Part shown: positions 7,480-15,644 of the stretch, in pieces
How the letters are laid out: the number at the start of each line of letters is the position of its first letter
Position numbering within the stretch: position 1 is the stretch's first letter
DNA from: Chrysochromulina tobinii
Taxonomy: Eukaryota > Haptophyta > Prymnesiales > Chrysochromulinaceae
Direction: 5' to 3'
Assembly: GCA_001275005.1 (NCBI GenBank)
Contig: JWZX01003043.1
Coordinates: 1-36,752, forward strand
DNA: 36,752 bases
Program-made: the position numbers and the translations under genes
Notes under the pieces: model-generated
Databases searched by the model: none
The model's input: the letters and a program-made list of their open reading frames with translations, nothing else
Told to the model about the DNA's origin: nothing

Positions 7480-9151
7480 TCATGCGACACGGCGGCCATC
7501 CGCGACGCCATGGGCGAGGCGGACGAGAGCGCGCACGTGGGCGGGGGCGAGCTCGGCGGCGATCTCATCGTCTCCAGATGTGATCTCGACGGCGATCTCA
7601 TCGTCTCCAGATGAGATTTGAGCGAGGCGAGGGAAGTGCTCAGCGCAGCGCTACTCGGGTCGATCGAGCCGCTCGACCCGAGCGTCGCTAGGTGGCGAGC
7701 GGCAAAGGCGGCAGCGCCCCGCGACGGCGGGTGCATCGGGATAGCCGCCACGCTGCGAGGAGCGAGCATACTCTGATCGGAGAGGGCTGCCCTTGGCGAT
7801 GCCGCGTACGTGTCGGAGAGGTCGCACCTGTGCAGCGGCGTGGGCGGGGCTGAGGGCAGAGCCGATGCCGCCACCGACGCCGCCGCCGCCGCCGCCGCTG
7901 CATCTGCCACCGCCGCAGCACTGCCCGTGCCCGCGCCGAATGCGCCTCTCGCACGCTCATAGAGCTGCTGGGCGCTCTCGTACCGTCCCAGCTCCGAGCT
8001 CGCAATCTTGACGCGCTCCCGGTCTGCGCCAACGAAATTGGCCGCGCTGTGAATCAGCGCGCGCTCGGCGTTACCAACCTGCCAGCGGAGGTCATCAGAG
8101 GTCATCAGAGGTCATCAGAGGCCATCAGAGGTCATCGGAGGTCACCAGAGGCCATCAGAGGCCATCAGAGGCCATCAGAGGCCACCAGAGGCCATCTGAG
8201 GTCGTCAGAGGCCATCAGAGGTCATCAGAGGCCATCAGAGGTCATCAGAGGCCATCAGGGGTCATCAGAATCTGCCAGCGGAGATCTGCCAACCTGCCAG
8301 CGAAGGGTCTCCTCACGGCTCACGCTGGTCGAGCTCCTCAGCCGCTCCTCGTGCAGCCGCAGGTCCAGTTGGCGGCGCTCGTTGAGCGCCAGCGCCAGTG
8401 CCTCCGAAGCTTGAGCACGCTCTTGCTCAAGCATGATTCGATTCTTAGCAAGGTCGTCGGCGCGCTGCGCCACCTGAGCGCAGCGCTGCTCGGCCGCCTC
8501 GCGACGGGTCTGCTCGTCAGCCGCCAGGGTGGTCTGGTGCGCCAGGCGCTCGGTGAGGAAGCGATTCTCGCTGATCGCGATTGCCAGCGCGTCCTCCGCA
8601 CGCCATGCCCGGCCGAGCGCCTCGTCGCGCTGAGCCTCGAGCAGCTGCCGCATGCTGGTCGCCTCCGCGTTCGCCTGGCGGAAAAAGTCCTCAACCTTTC
8701 GCCGCTCGGCCACCGCGGCGCTCAGGTCGTTGAAGAGGCGCAGCCGCTCCTGCTCGCTTTGTGCGGCCGCGCGCGACCATTGTGCCTGGTCCGAGGACTC
8801 TTTGATCAGATGATCGTGCTCCTCCTGCGAGAGCCGCGCTTGCCACGCACCCGCTGCAGCGAGAAGCTGCGAGGACGTCGCCTTGGATTCGGCCAGCTCC
8901 TCCTCGGCGCGCCTCCTACGCTCGTCACTTTCGTCGGCGCGCGCCTCCGCCTGCTGCTGCTTCTCGGCTGCGACCTGCAGCGCCTTCTTGAGCTCCACGA
9001 TCTCGTACTTTTGATTGTCGAGCTTCTCGATCAGGCTGACTCGTTCCTCGCGCAGCTGGGTCACCTGTGTGTGCAGCGGACGGTGCCGGTCCGGCGTGAG
9101 GGGGATGGTGGTGCACGCCATTGAAGCTTCAGAACTTTGTCGAACTTGCAT
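7398..9151 (-). CDS. Coiled-coil protein, two exons
   Basis: Exon 1 is 9151-8294 (286 codons) and exon 2 is 8078-7398 (226 codons plus stop), joined in phase 0 across a 215-nt repeat-filled intron, giving 512 aa. Residues ~25-300 are an almost continuous coiled coil rich in Glu/Gln/Arg/Ala (e.g. VTQLREERVSLIEKLDNQ, RRRRAEEELAESKA). After the splice the frame runs LRWQ-VGNAERALIHSAANF and then becomes low-complexity Ala/Ser/Pro. It contains a short tandem (SHLETMRSPSR/SHLETMRSPP). The final residues are encoded in the 31-bp minisatellite. The start could also be the second ATG at 9121. Only 20 bp separate ATG 9151 from the stop of the ankyrin gene upstream, so a joint transcript or a missed intron joining the two is possible. 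A structural or scaffolding role is inferred; no family recognised. Confidence 0.75.
7558..7623. repeat. 33-bp direct tandem duplication inside coiled-coil gene
   Basis: Two adjacent copies of a 33-bp unit starting GGCGATCTCATCGTCTCCAG encode the repeated peptide SHLETMRSP on the minus strand. The second copy has diverged at its end. Confidence 0.85.
8079..8293 (-). other. 215-nt intron made of a decamer minisatellite, bounded by a 14-bp direct repeat
   Basis: On the minus strand exon 1 ends CTTCGCTGGCAG, followed by GTTGGCAG; the intron ends CCGCTGGCAG, followed by GTTGGTAAC. The 14-nt direct repeat (CCAACCTGCCAGCG on plus) lies at 8289-8302 and 8074-8087, offset 215 nt. Both frames are in phase 0, so removing 8293-8079 leaves one repeat copy and an intact reading frame. 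Without splicing, the frame from exon 1 terminates at 8255. Confidence 0.8.
8091..8270. repeat. Decamer minisatellite, 18 units of G(T/C)CATCAGAG
   Basis: Eighteen consecutive 10-bp units fill 8091-8270, mostly GTCATCAGAG or GCCATCAGAG with single-base variants (GCCACCAGAG, GCCATCTGAG, GTCGTCAGAG). On the sense (minus) strand each unit reads CTCTGATGRC and so carries CTGAT, a match to the usual branch-point consensus. The array lies entirely within the intron 8293-8079. Confidence 0.95.
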
Positions 9152-9171
9152 GTAACAGACGCCGCTCTTAA

Positions 9172-11010
9172 TTAACTATCCTCGCCTTTTGCCGCCGTCT
9201 CCTCGCCCGCCTCCTCGCCCGCCCCCCGGAAGGCGTTCGATGCGCATTCATCGCCCAGCAAGAGCAGCTCGCGCACGAATTTCGAGGGCTGGTGCATTCT
9301 GCGGGCCACGTCGATGGGGCGCCGCCCGTCGTAGTCAGCAAGCCACAAGTCGGGAGGGTTCGCGTGTCGGAGCAGCCGCAGGCCCTCGACGTCGTCGTGC
9401 GCGGCCGCAAGGTGACCGGGCGTCGCGCCACGCGCATCGGCTGCCGCGGTGGACGCGCGAGCGCCGAGCAGGGTGCGTACGCACTCGAGGCGCCTCTCGT
9501 GCAGCTTGACGCACCGTGAGCATCGGCAGCCGTTGGTGCCCTCTCCCAGTCGATGGGCCGCCAGGTGCAGAGGCGTCCAACCGACCGCGTCCGCCTGCGA
9601 CGGCTTCGACTGCGAACCACCCAGGCTAAGCAGCGCAGCGAGTGCCGCCGGGTGAGAGTGGTTCGCGGCCACGTGGAGAGGCGTCCATCCAAAATGCGTG
9701 GGGCGCACCATGTCGACCCCGGCCTCGCGCAGTGCGCGCAGGCACGCCACCGAGCCCGAGCGCGCCGCGTAGTGCGCCGCGCTCCTGCCGGCATCGTCCA
9801 CCACGTCAATCGCTGCGCCCGCCTGCACCAGGAACTGGAGGGTCTTCAGTTGCGCACCCACTGCTGAGGCGTGCAAGGCCGTCGCGCCAAAAGCATCCGG
9901 TGCGTCGATCAGCGCACCAGCGGCGAGCAACGTCGCGGTCGCCTCGCGCGCGCCGGCATGAGCGGCGAGGATGATAGGTGGACATCCGCCACGCCTCTCA
10001 AGCGGGGCAGCCCCCGCGCCCTCGGTGGGCCGACGAGGCGCGTAACCACCGTTGGCATCTGCGCCCCTGCTTAGCAGCAATCGAAGTGGCGCGACGCGGT
10101 TGTGCTCGGCAGCAACGTCGAGCGCGCTCCAGCCGCCGGCATCGCGCGCGTCGACCTCGACGCCATGGTCGAGCAGCAGCTGCAGCGCACGCACGCGCCG
10201 GCATGCCGGATCGGCACACCGGCAGCACGTCGTCGCATAGTGCAACGCGCGACGGCCACGCGCGTCCGGACGCTCCACGTTGGCACCACCGCCAAGCAGC
10301 ACCTCAAGGGCCTCAGGCGCGTCGGCAGCGGCGGCGGCGTGGCATGCGGTGCGCTTCTTCTTGTCGATGCCCTCGACGCTTGCCCCATGCCGCAGCAGCA
10401 CCTCCGCCGCCTCCGCCGCGTTCGACCACGCTGCGAGATGCAAAGGCCTCACGCCTTTGCGGCCGCGCCTCTCAGGTTTGGCACCGGCCTCGAGCAGCAG
10501 CGTGCACACGTGCGGCAGGTTGAGTGTGCTCGCCGCGTGCAGTGCCGTCGTGCCCTTGGCGTCCGCCTTGTCGACCGAGGCACCCTCGCGCAGCAGTCGC
10601 TCGAGGCATGCAGTGCGCTGGTCACCTGCAAGGACGGAGAGGTGCAGAGGTATCACGTTGAGCTCTCCTGCAGGCCGCTCGTAGTCCGCGCCCGCACGCA
10701 ACAGGGCGTCGAGCCGGTCAATGTCTTGCTCGATCACGCTGCGGTGCACGCGCGTGAGCCCCAGCTCGTCCGCCTGGTTGAGCTCCTGGCGTAGCGTGTG
10801 CCCGAGCTGCTCCAGTTGCGACTTGAGCTCGGGCGGCATCGGAAGCTCACGATCAGCCACATTCTCGAGCAGCGCGGAGAGCGAGCGGAGGCGATTCACA
10901 ACAGGCGCGGCGTGGAGAACTGGGACCAGGACGAGCGGGAACAGGAGGAGCTGCAGCAACGCGCCTCGCATTGAAAAAAGAGATTTCACTTGTAGCAACG
11001 CGCCTCGCAT
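9172..11010 (-). CDS. Large ankyrin-repeat protein with N-terminal signal peptide
   Basis: This is a single open frame. An ATG at 11010 and a second at 10971 both start MRGALLQ because the region is a tandem duplication. From 10971 the start MRGALLQLLLFPLVLVPVLH is a textbook signal peptide followed by AAPVV. The rest is about 13 to 14 ankyrin repeats (recurring TALHAA, PLHLAA, LLLEAGA, GWTPLHVAA). Two repeats carry Cys-rich inserts (CCRCADPACRR and CRCSRC) that could bind metal or form disulfides. The tail after the last repeat is short and acidic (GEEAGEETAAKGEDS). The protein is inferred to enter the secretory pathway and mediate protein binding. The 5' extension to 11058 lacks an ATG. The next gene begins 20 bp after this stop. 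Confidence 0.85.
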   Translation of the reverse strand: MRGALLQVKSLFSMRGALLQLLLFPLVLVPVLHAAPVVNRLRSLSALLENVADRELPMPPELKSQLEQLGHTLRQELNQADELGLTRVHRSVIEQDIDRLDALLRAGADYERPAGELNVIPLHLSVLAGDQRTACLERLLREGASVDKADAKGTTALHAASTLNLPHVCTLLLEAGAKPERRGRKGVRPLHLAAWSNAAEAAEVLLRHGASVEGIDKKKRTACHAAAAADAPEALEVLLGGGANVERPDARGRRALHYATTCCRCADPACRRVRALQLLLDHGVEVDARDAGGWSALDVAAEHNRVAPLRLLLSRGADANGGYAPRRPTEGAGAAPLERRGGCPPIILAAHAGAREATATLLAAGALIDAPDAFGATALHASAVGAQLKTLQFLVQAGAAIDVVDDAGRSAAHYAARSGSVACLRALREAGVDMVRPTHFGWTPLHVAANHSHPAALAALLSLGGSQSKPSQADAVGWTPLHLAAHRLGEGTNGCRCSRCVKLHERRLECVRTLLGARASTAAADARGATPGHLAAAHDDVEGLRLLRHANPPDLWLADYDGRRPIDVARRMHQPSKFVRELLLLGDECASNAFRGAGEEAGEETAAKGEDS

Positions 11011-11029
11011 TGAAAAAAGAGATTTCACT
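10955..11029. repeat. 36-bp direct repeat (period 39) duplicating the ankyrin gene start region
   Basis: Copies at 10955-10990 and 10994-11029 are identical over 36 nt and separated by TGT. On the minus strand each contains a T-rich stretch and ATGCGAGGCGCGTTGCT, so the start codon context exists twice in frame. Confidence 0.95.
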
Positions 11030-11201
11030 GTGAACGTAAACACGGCAGGACGCGACAAGAGTTAGCCGTTGCGTAACCCGTTGGCTGTGAAGATGCAATG
11101 CGAAATTCCAAAGCTGCAATGGTGTGTGTTTGTCAATAACGTTTGATCTCGCGACATCGTCGCTTGCATCGCCACACGCTCAAAGCACGACAAGTACCCC
11201 A

Positions 11202-12353
11202 TCAATCCCTCCCATTCGCAGGCAAAGGCACGACCGCTGACTCTGCAGCAACGCTGCCTCCAACGACGGCGCCGCAACTACCCTCCGCGTTGCTCGTCTC
11301 CACCACTCTGCAGCTCGCGGCAGCACCGCCGCCACTTGTGCCAGCGGAGCCGCAACCTCCAGCGCCGCCGCGTACCTCGCCGCTGCCGACACACGCCCCT
11401 CCACCAGCAGCACCGCTAGCCGCCGACGCCTCAACCTTGCCCGCCGCCGCCGCCCTGGCGGCCGCTGCGTTGCGTGCGCGTATCGGAACAAACGGCTCCG
11501 TGAATACATCGAGGAGGCGGCGCACTTTGCGATCGCCCAGGCCTGGGCATGCAGTGAGCTCCTCCTCGGTGGCGCTCAGGATGCTCGCAAGCGATCCGAA
11601 GCGCGTGTGCAGAGTGGCCACGTCATTCTTATTGAGCGAGCGTACGGGGTGGAGCGCGTCGGCGAGCTGCGCAAGTAGCGAGCCGTCGTGACGCTCCTTG
11701 ATGAGATCGGCCGGCTTCTTGGCGAAGGCTCGGAAGGTCTCGAGGTAGCGCGCGGCTTCGACCACGCTGAAGGCAAGCACCGTCGTCGCGTCCTGCCGCA
11801 GCGCCTTTTGAGTGATCGCGAGGACCGGCTCGTCCGGGTCGTCGCAGTCAACGAGCACCAGCACGATCCGCAGCGTGTAGCCGAGCGTGAGCTCGAGTAG
11901 CCGGCGCGTAACATAGTTGGGGTGCAGCAGGTGGTAGCGTATTGAGAGGAAGAGCGCGCACGTTGTCTCTGAGAGCACGTAGTCTGCAGTTGTCTCGCCG
12001 TACTGCCATGGCACGTTGCGGATGGCGCGTAGCACCGGATTGCCCTGCTGTCGGCGGGAGACGAGGATCGCGGTTGGGTTGAACGGCGCGGGCGCCGCAG
12101 CAGCGGAAGAGCCTGCGGCGCGAGCTGCCGAGGAGATTGTGGACGAAGAGGTTGCTGTGCTGGGTCCTGTGGGCAACACCGATTGTGGCGGTGCTGCCGA
12201 GGGTAGCGGTGGCATGATGCCGCCTACGGCGACGGCGGGAGCTGGCGCTGGTGCAGTGAGTTGCGACGACGAAGGAACAAATAAGCTCGTGGCCGCGTTC
12301 TTCTTGCGCTCGCGAGCGGCCGCTACCTCCAAGGCAGTCGGCAGACGCGACAT
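11202..12353 (-). CDS. ERCC1: DNA excision repair protein ERCC1
   Basis: ERCC1 is the non-catalytic partner of the XPF nuclease, which makes the 5' incision in nucleotide excision repair and acts on crosslinks. The central nuclease-like domain is clear (ILVSRRQQGNPVLRAIRNVP, followed by WQYG, DYVLSETTCALFLSIRYHLL, HPNY, RYLETFRAFAKKPADLI). It is followed by the tandem helix-hairpin-helix domain that binds XPF (VRSLNKNDVATLHTRFGSLA, ATEEELTACPGLGDRKVRRL, LDVFTEPF). The N-terminus is a Ser/Ala/Pro-rich disordered arm as in other ERCC1 proteins, and the C-terminal ~90 residues are Gly/Ala-rich and disordered. I chose ATG 12353 (MSRLPTALEVAAARERKK). In-frame ATGs at 12407 and 12515 are possible, but the extra residues do not look like ERCC1 and the latter starts only 27 bp after the Mpv17 gene. 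No intron is needed. Confidence 0.93.
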   Translation of the reverse strand: MSRLPTALEVAAARERKKNAATSLFVPSSSQLTAPAPAPAVAVGGIMPPLPSAAPPQSVLPTGPSTATSSSTISSAARAAGSSAAAAPAPFNPTAILVSRRQQGNPVLRAIRNVPWQYGETTADYVLSETTCALFLSIRYHLLHPNYVTRRLLELTLGYTLRIVLVLVDCDDPDEPVLAITQKALRQDATTVLAFSVVEAARYLETFRAFAKKPADLIKERHDGSLLAQLADALHPVRSLNKNDVATLHTRFGSLASILSATEEELTACPGLGDRKVRRLLDVFTEPFVPIRARNAAAARAAAAGKVEASAASGAAGGGACVGSGEVRGGAGGCGSAGTSGGGAAASCRVVETSNAEGSCGAVVGGSVAAESAVVPLPANGRD

Positions 12354-12542
12354 AGGTTTCCTACCGGTATGAATTATCGCGTTGTGTGGGGCGCGAATAA
12401 CAAACATTGGCTGTGAATAGAAAGATAAGATTCCTCTCCCACAAAGGTGTTTCTCAAAACGGTGCCTCTCCCTAGGCGCGCCGGACTCGTTTTGTAAAAG
12501 TGACAGCTTTCTCATGTTGTGTGTCCCTTCAGACCTTGGTCG

Positions 12543-13049
12543 CTATCGTGAATTATGAGCCGTGTGGCTGATGTAGGTGCTCCAGCCAAATGTGAGAAGC
12601 ACCGTGGTCGTTGGCCGTATGTGTGCTGGTATGAGCGAAAACGCAAACAGGTTGTACGGCAGCCACACGCGCATCTCGTTCACGAGCACGCCTGGCATGG
12701 CTGCGCAAACATCAGTAGAGGAGGTGCCACGCAGCCCCATCGAGGCTGCGTTGCCAAATGTACCCAACAGGGCTATATCAGCCAGCGATTTGAAGACGAC
12801 GGCGCGGCCGCTGGTCCCTGGCCACGTGCCGTCAAGCAGGCGATACACCGCTGGCACGAGTACGGCTGACCAAAAGCCGCCAATCGCTGCCGCTCGTACG
12901 GCGCGAGATGTGCTCATCGACGGCGACTCCTCAATGGCTTGAGCAAGGACGTCGCCGGCCGCGCCGAGAGTAGCGCCTTGCAAACCATTCGTCGTGATAG
13001 GACGGTGCACCAGTGCGGACGTATAGGCCGCGGAGATCCGCTGCCACAT
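12543..13049 (-). CDS. Mpv17/PMP22 family membrane protein
   Basis: The frame is 168 aa, close to the usual size of the family. Family landmarks are present in order: an N-terminal WQRISAAYTSALVHRPITTN, a GAAGDVLAQ element, RAVRAAAIGGFWSAVLVPAV, YRLLDG, FKSLADIALLGTF, and the C-terminal signature RVWLPYNLFAFSLIPAHIRP with GWSTYIS. Four hydrophobic segments are expected. Members sit in the inner mitochondrial, peroxisomal or plastid membrane and are thought to form channels or transporters. The substrate and compartment cannot be read from the sequence. The classical W-x-x-WP in the last helix is reduced to VWLPYN. Confidence 0.88.
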   Translation of the reverse strand: MWQRISAAYTSALVHRPITTNGLQGATLGAAGDVLAQAIEESPSMSTSRAVRAAAIGGFWSAVLVPAVYRLLDGTWPGTSGRAVVFKSLADIALLGTFGNAASMGLRGTSSTDVCAAMPGVLVNEMRVWLPYNLFAFSLIPAHIRPTTTVLLTFGWSTYISHTAHNSR

Positions 13050-13291
13050 TTTGCTCGAAGAAGAGTTTTCCTGTGAACAGCCAAAGAATTCAAGTTACCC
13101 TCGACACCGGACCTCAGTGATACCGAGGCGTCTTTTCGCGATCCCTAGGATTCCGTCTTCAGTTTACGGGTTTGCTGAAACCCCCTCCACCTAAAAATAA
13201 AGTACAAGCGCGCGGCGAATCAAATGAGGTCTGTGAGCCCTAGGGAATGAGAGTGTGACCCTGCAACGTCTGCGAAGAAGGTTCCGAGTTC

Positions 13292-15232
13292 TCATTGCGG
13301 CAGCGCCTCTGGCGCCCCAGTACCACCCAAGCTAAGTGCGCTAAGGGTGGCCTGGATAACGTCGCACGTCGGCGGTGCCGTACCCGGCGAGGGCGAGGGC
13401 GCGTCGGCCGCGACGGAGACCCTGAGCTCGGCCGTCTGAAACGCGCCGTGGTGAGCGGCGACGGCGTCTGGCACGTGGACGTCCGCGGCGGCAGCTGCGC
13501 CCGCGAGCGTCGTCGTCGTCGGCGGCAGCGGCGGTGGCATCGGTACGGCCCGCCCAAGGTCGCTGAACACGCCGAGGATTCGTTCCACGGCGCGGCCACG
13601 GAGCAAGAGGTCAAAGCGCGTCTTAGCATTCCGGTATCTCAGCACGTCGTCCACGGCGCGCTCGGGGATGCTCAGCACGGCGTTCGTTGGCCGGAGCGTC
13701 GTCGGGTGCACAGGCACGAAGCGCACTTGCACGGGGAAGCGGCCGTCGCCCCCAAAGGCGCTCGGCTCGAGCTCCAGGCCCGCGGCACCATCAGGTTGGA
13801 ACACCCCGAGGAGCTTTCTGGTACGCACGTTGAAGAGGAAGAGCAGCGACGAGCCACTGAGCTTCGAAAGCAGCGAAGCTTGGCTCTTGGGCAACCCGAG
13901 TAGCCGACGCGAGAGGCACTCGTCCTCGGTCGTCGGGTCGCAGATGAACACCATCCCATTGCGATGCGAGCGATCGCCGCCGCTGCCGTGTCGCTCACCG
14001 CCGCTGCCGTGTCGCTCACCGCCGCTGCCGTGTCGCTCACCGCTGTGTTGTCGCTCGCCGCTCCCGTGTGGGTGCGGCGACCCGCCGCATGCACCCACAC
14101 GCGGCGTTTTCCATCGCTCGTCGGCGCCCACGCCAACGGTCTCGGCACCTCCCATTGTGTCCGCTGCTTCCGGAAGCGTCGGCCGCCGACTGGTCGCCAC
14201 GCCCAAGACAACGCTCGATGGCTGGATCGCGTGCGACATCCCGCTCAGAGGCGTGGCGCGCGGGTCGCCGCACTGATGGAGCAGCTGCGCGAGCCGCGCC
14301 GCGGCTCCCTCACCCATCTGCAGCTCGAAGCGGTTGTGCGTGCCGTGGTACTCGAGCGCTGGTCGCGCTCTTTCTTCTGACAAAGCGAGCACCGTCGCTC
14401 CGTCGAGGCGCACGCGCACCTGGAGAGGGAAGCGCGAGCCGCCGCCGGCGTCCTCGCCAAAGGCGTGAGGCTCGAGGTTCTGCTGCGGCCAAGTCGTCGC
14501 ACGGAACAGCCCGAGCACGTGCCGGGTGCGCACGTTGAAGAGGAACAGCAACGTTGTCTCGGGTACGATGGCGCGCACGATGGCGGTCTGCGTCGCGGGC
14601 AGGCCGAAGAGACCACGTTGCAGGCACTCGGCTTCGGTGCGCGGATCGCATAGGAAGATGACGCCGCCCTGCGGCATGCGTGGCAGCCCTGCAATGGGCG
14701 AAGGGATCAGTGGAGCAAAGTGCTGCGGCAGCTGCTGGTGCTGCGGGTGCGGAGGCTGCTGCGAAAGTTGATGGACGTGCTGCTGCGGCGGCGATGGGTG
14801 CGGCTGCTGAATAGCCGACCCGCCGTGCTGCTGCTGCTGCTGCTGCTGCTGTAGATACGACGGGGTTGGGTACGACTGCTGCATGTAAGGCGGCATGCAG
14901 GAGTATCCGCGCAAATCCTGGTGGTGCCAGGAAGTAGGGCCATCAAAGAGCCACGCGCCTTCCTGCGGTGACCAGCTGTCACCGTGCCAGCCCACAGGCA
15001 AGCTATTGCCTCCAGGCGGCAGAGGCGGCATCACGCCTGGCTGCTCAGGAGGCAGCGGTGGCGCCCAGCTGCCGGCCGAGCTGCTAGGCGCCCCCTGCCC
15101 ACTCTCCGGGGGCAGGGGAGGCATGCCGGGAGCGGCCGACTCCCGGTCTGGGTCTGGCATGGGCGAAAGGCAGCCAAGCCCACCGTCGGGGCCCGATCGA
15201 TGCCGGAATAAATGCTCTGTTGGGAGCTCCAC
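13292..15232 (-). CDS. Protein with two DCD (development and cell death) domains
   Basis: The frame is 646 aa, starting MELPTEHLFRHRSG. Residues 1-185 are Pro/Gln/His-rich and disordered, with a poly-Gln run. DCD domain 1 is at ~188-318 (GGVIFLCDPRTEAECLQRGL, FGLP, TLLFLFNVRTRHVLGLF, FPLQVRV) and DCD domain 2 at ~424-552 (NGMVFICDPTTEDECLSRRL, LGLP, LLFLFNVRTRKLLGVF, FPVQVRF). Between them is a His/Gly/Ser spacer with three tandem HGSGGER units encoded by a 21-bp repeat. DCD proteins of plants (e.g. N-rich protein) are linked to stress and cell-death responses, where the domain is thought to mediate protein interaction; a similar regulatory role here is inference. Most known members have one DCD domain, so the duplication is notable. 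No signal peptide. Confidence 0.88.
   Translation of the reverse strand: MELPTEHLFRHRSGPDGGLGCLSPMPDPDRESAAPGMPPLPPESGQGAPSSSAGSWAPPLPPEQPGVMPPLPPGGNSLPVGWHGDSWSPQEGAWLFDGPTSWHHQDLRGYSCMPPYMQQSYPTPSYLQQQQQQQQHGGSAIQQPHPSPPQQHVHQLSQQPPHPQHQQLPQHFAPLIPSPIAGLPRMPQGGVIFLCDPRTEAECLQRGLFGLPATQTAIVRAIVPETTLLFLFNVRTRHVLGLFRATTWPQQNLEPHAFGEDAGGGSRFPLQVRVRLDGATVLALSEERARPALEYHGTHNRFELQMGEGAAARLAQLLHQCGDPRATPLSGMSHAIQPSSVVLGVATSRRPTLPEAADTMGGAETVGVGADERWKTPRVGACGGSPHPHGSGERQHSGERHGSGGERHGSGGERHGSGGDRSHRNGMVFICDPTTEDECLSRRLLGLPKSQASLLSKLSGSSLLFLFNVRTRKLLGVFQPDGAAGLELEPSAFGGDGRFPVQVRFVPVHPTTLRPTNAVLSIPERAVDDVLRYRNAKTRFDLLLRGRAVERILGVFSDLGRAVPMPPPLPPTTTTLAGAAAAADVHVPDAVAAHHGAFQTAELRVSVAADAPSPSPGTAPPTCDVIQATLSALSLGGTGAPEALPQ
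13980..14042. repeat. 21-bp tandem repeat, three units, in the DCD gene
   Basis: Three identical in-frame 21-bp units (starting GCCGCTGCCGTGTCGCTCAC) at 13980, 14001 and 14022 encode GERHGSG-type repeats between the two DCD domains. Degenerate units flank them. Confidence 0.9.
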
Positions 15233-15644
15233 TTCTCTTCATTTCCGCCCCCGGTCAATTTATCCGCTTCGTCAACTCCGTACTTATGCGTGCTCGCGCG
15301 GGAAGTCACGAATCAAATTGGAGCCTACAACCTGCCATCGCGGGTGCCCAATATGTTCTGAGGCGACCACGGTATTAACGTTAATAACGTTATCCTCACC
15401 ATCATGCATCATCATCGTCTCGTTACGTTGTATTCGGGTATCACAACAAATCTCAACACGAGACAGTATCGGGCACAAGATCTCAGAGATGAGACCTCAC
15501 GTAGAAGAGCTCGCCATCGTCCGCCGCCGCGCATCAGCCGCCCGCGCGTCGCCCCCTCCAGGCTCCAGCACGCGACCCCAGCTGAGCAGGGGACGATCGT
15601 AGGGCACCAGGTCGAGGTGAACGACCGCGGACTCAAAGCTCGGA
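15233..15644. promoter_or_regulatory. Upstream region of the DCD gene with palindromic AT-rich sites
   Basis: This 412-bp gap between two minus-strand genes is AT-richer than the coding flanks. It holds two adjacent palindromes, TTAACGTTAA at 15375-15384 and TAACGTTA at 15385-15392, about 145 bp upstream of the DCD start. They are candidate regulator binding sites by symmetry only. No coding region is supported. Confidence 0.3.

Noticed and set aside
8091-8270. CRISPR-like array
   Set aside because: Units are 10 bp and contiguous with no unique spacers, and the array is inside an intron; it is a minisatellite.
8091-8270. C/D-box snoRNA signals (TGATGA and CTGA in each unit)
   Set aside because: The boxes overlap within one short repeat and lack the spacing, terminal stem and guide region of a snoRNA.
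8049-8414. Plus-strand ORF of IRGHQR/SSE repeats
   Set aside because: It is a translation of the decamer minisatellite, which is open in several frames; it lies in the intron of the minus-strand gene.
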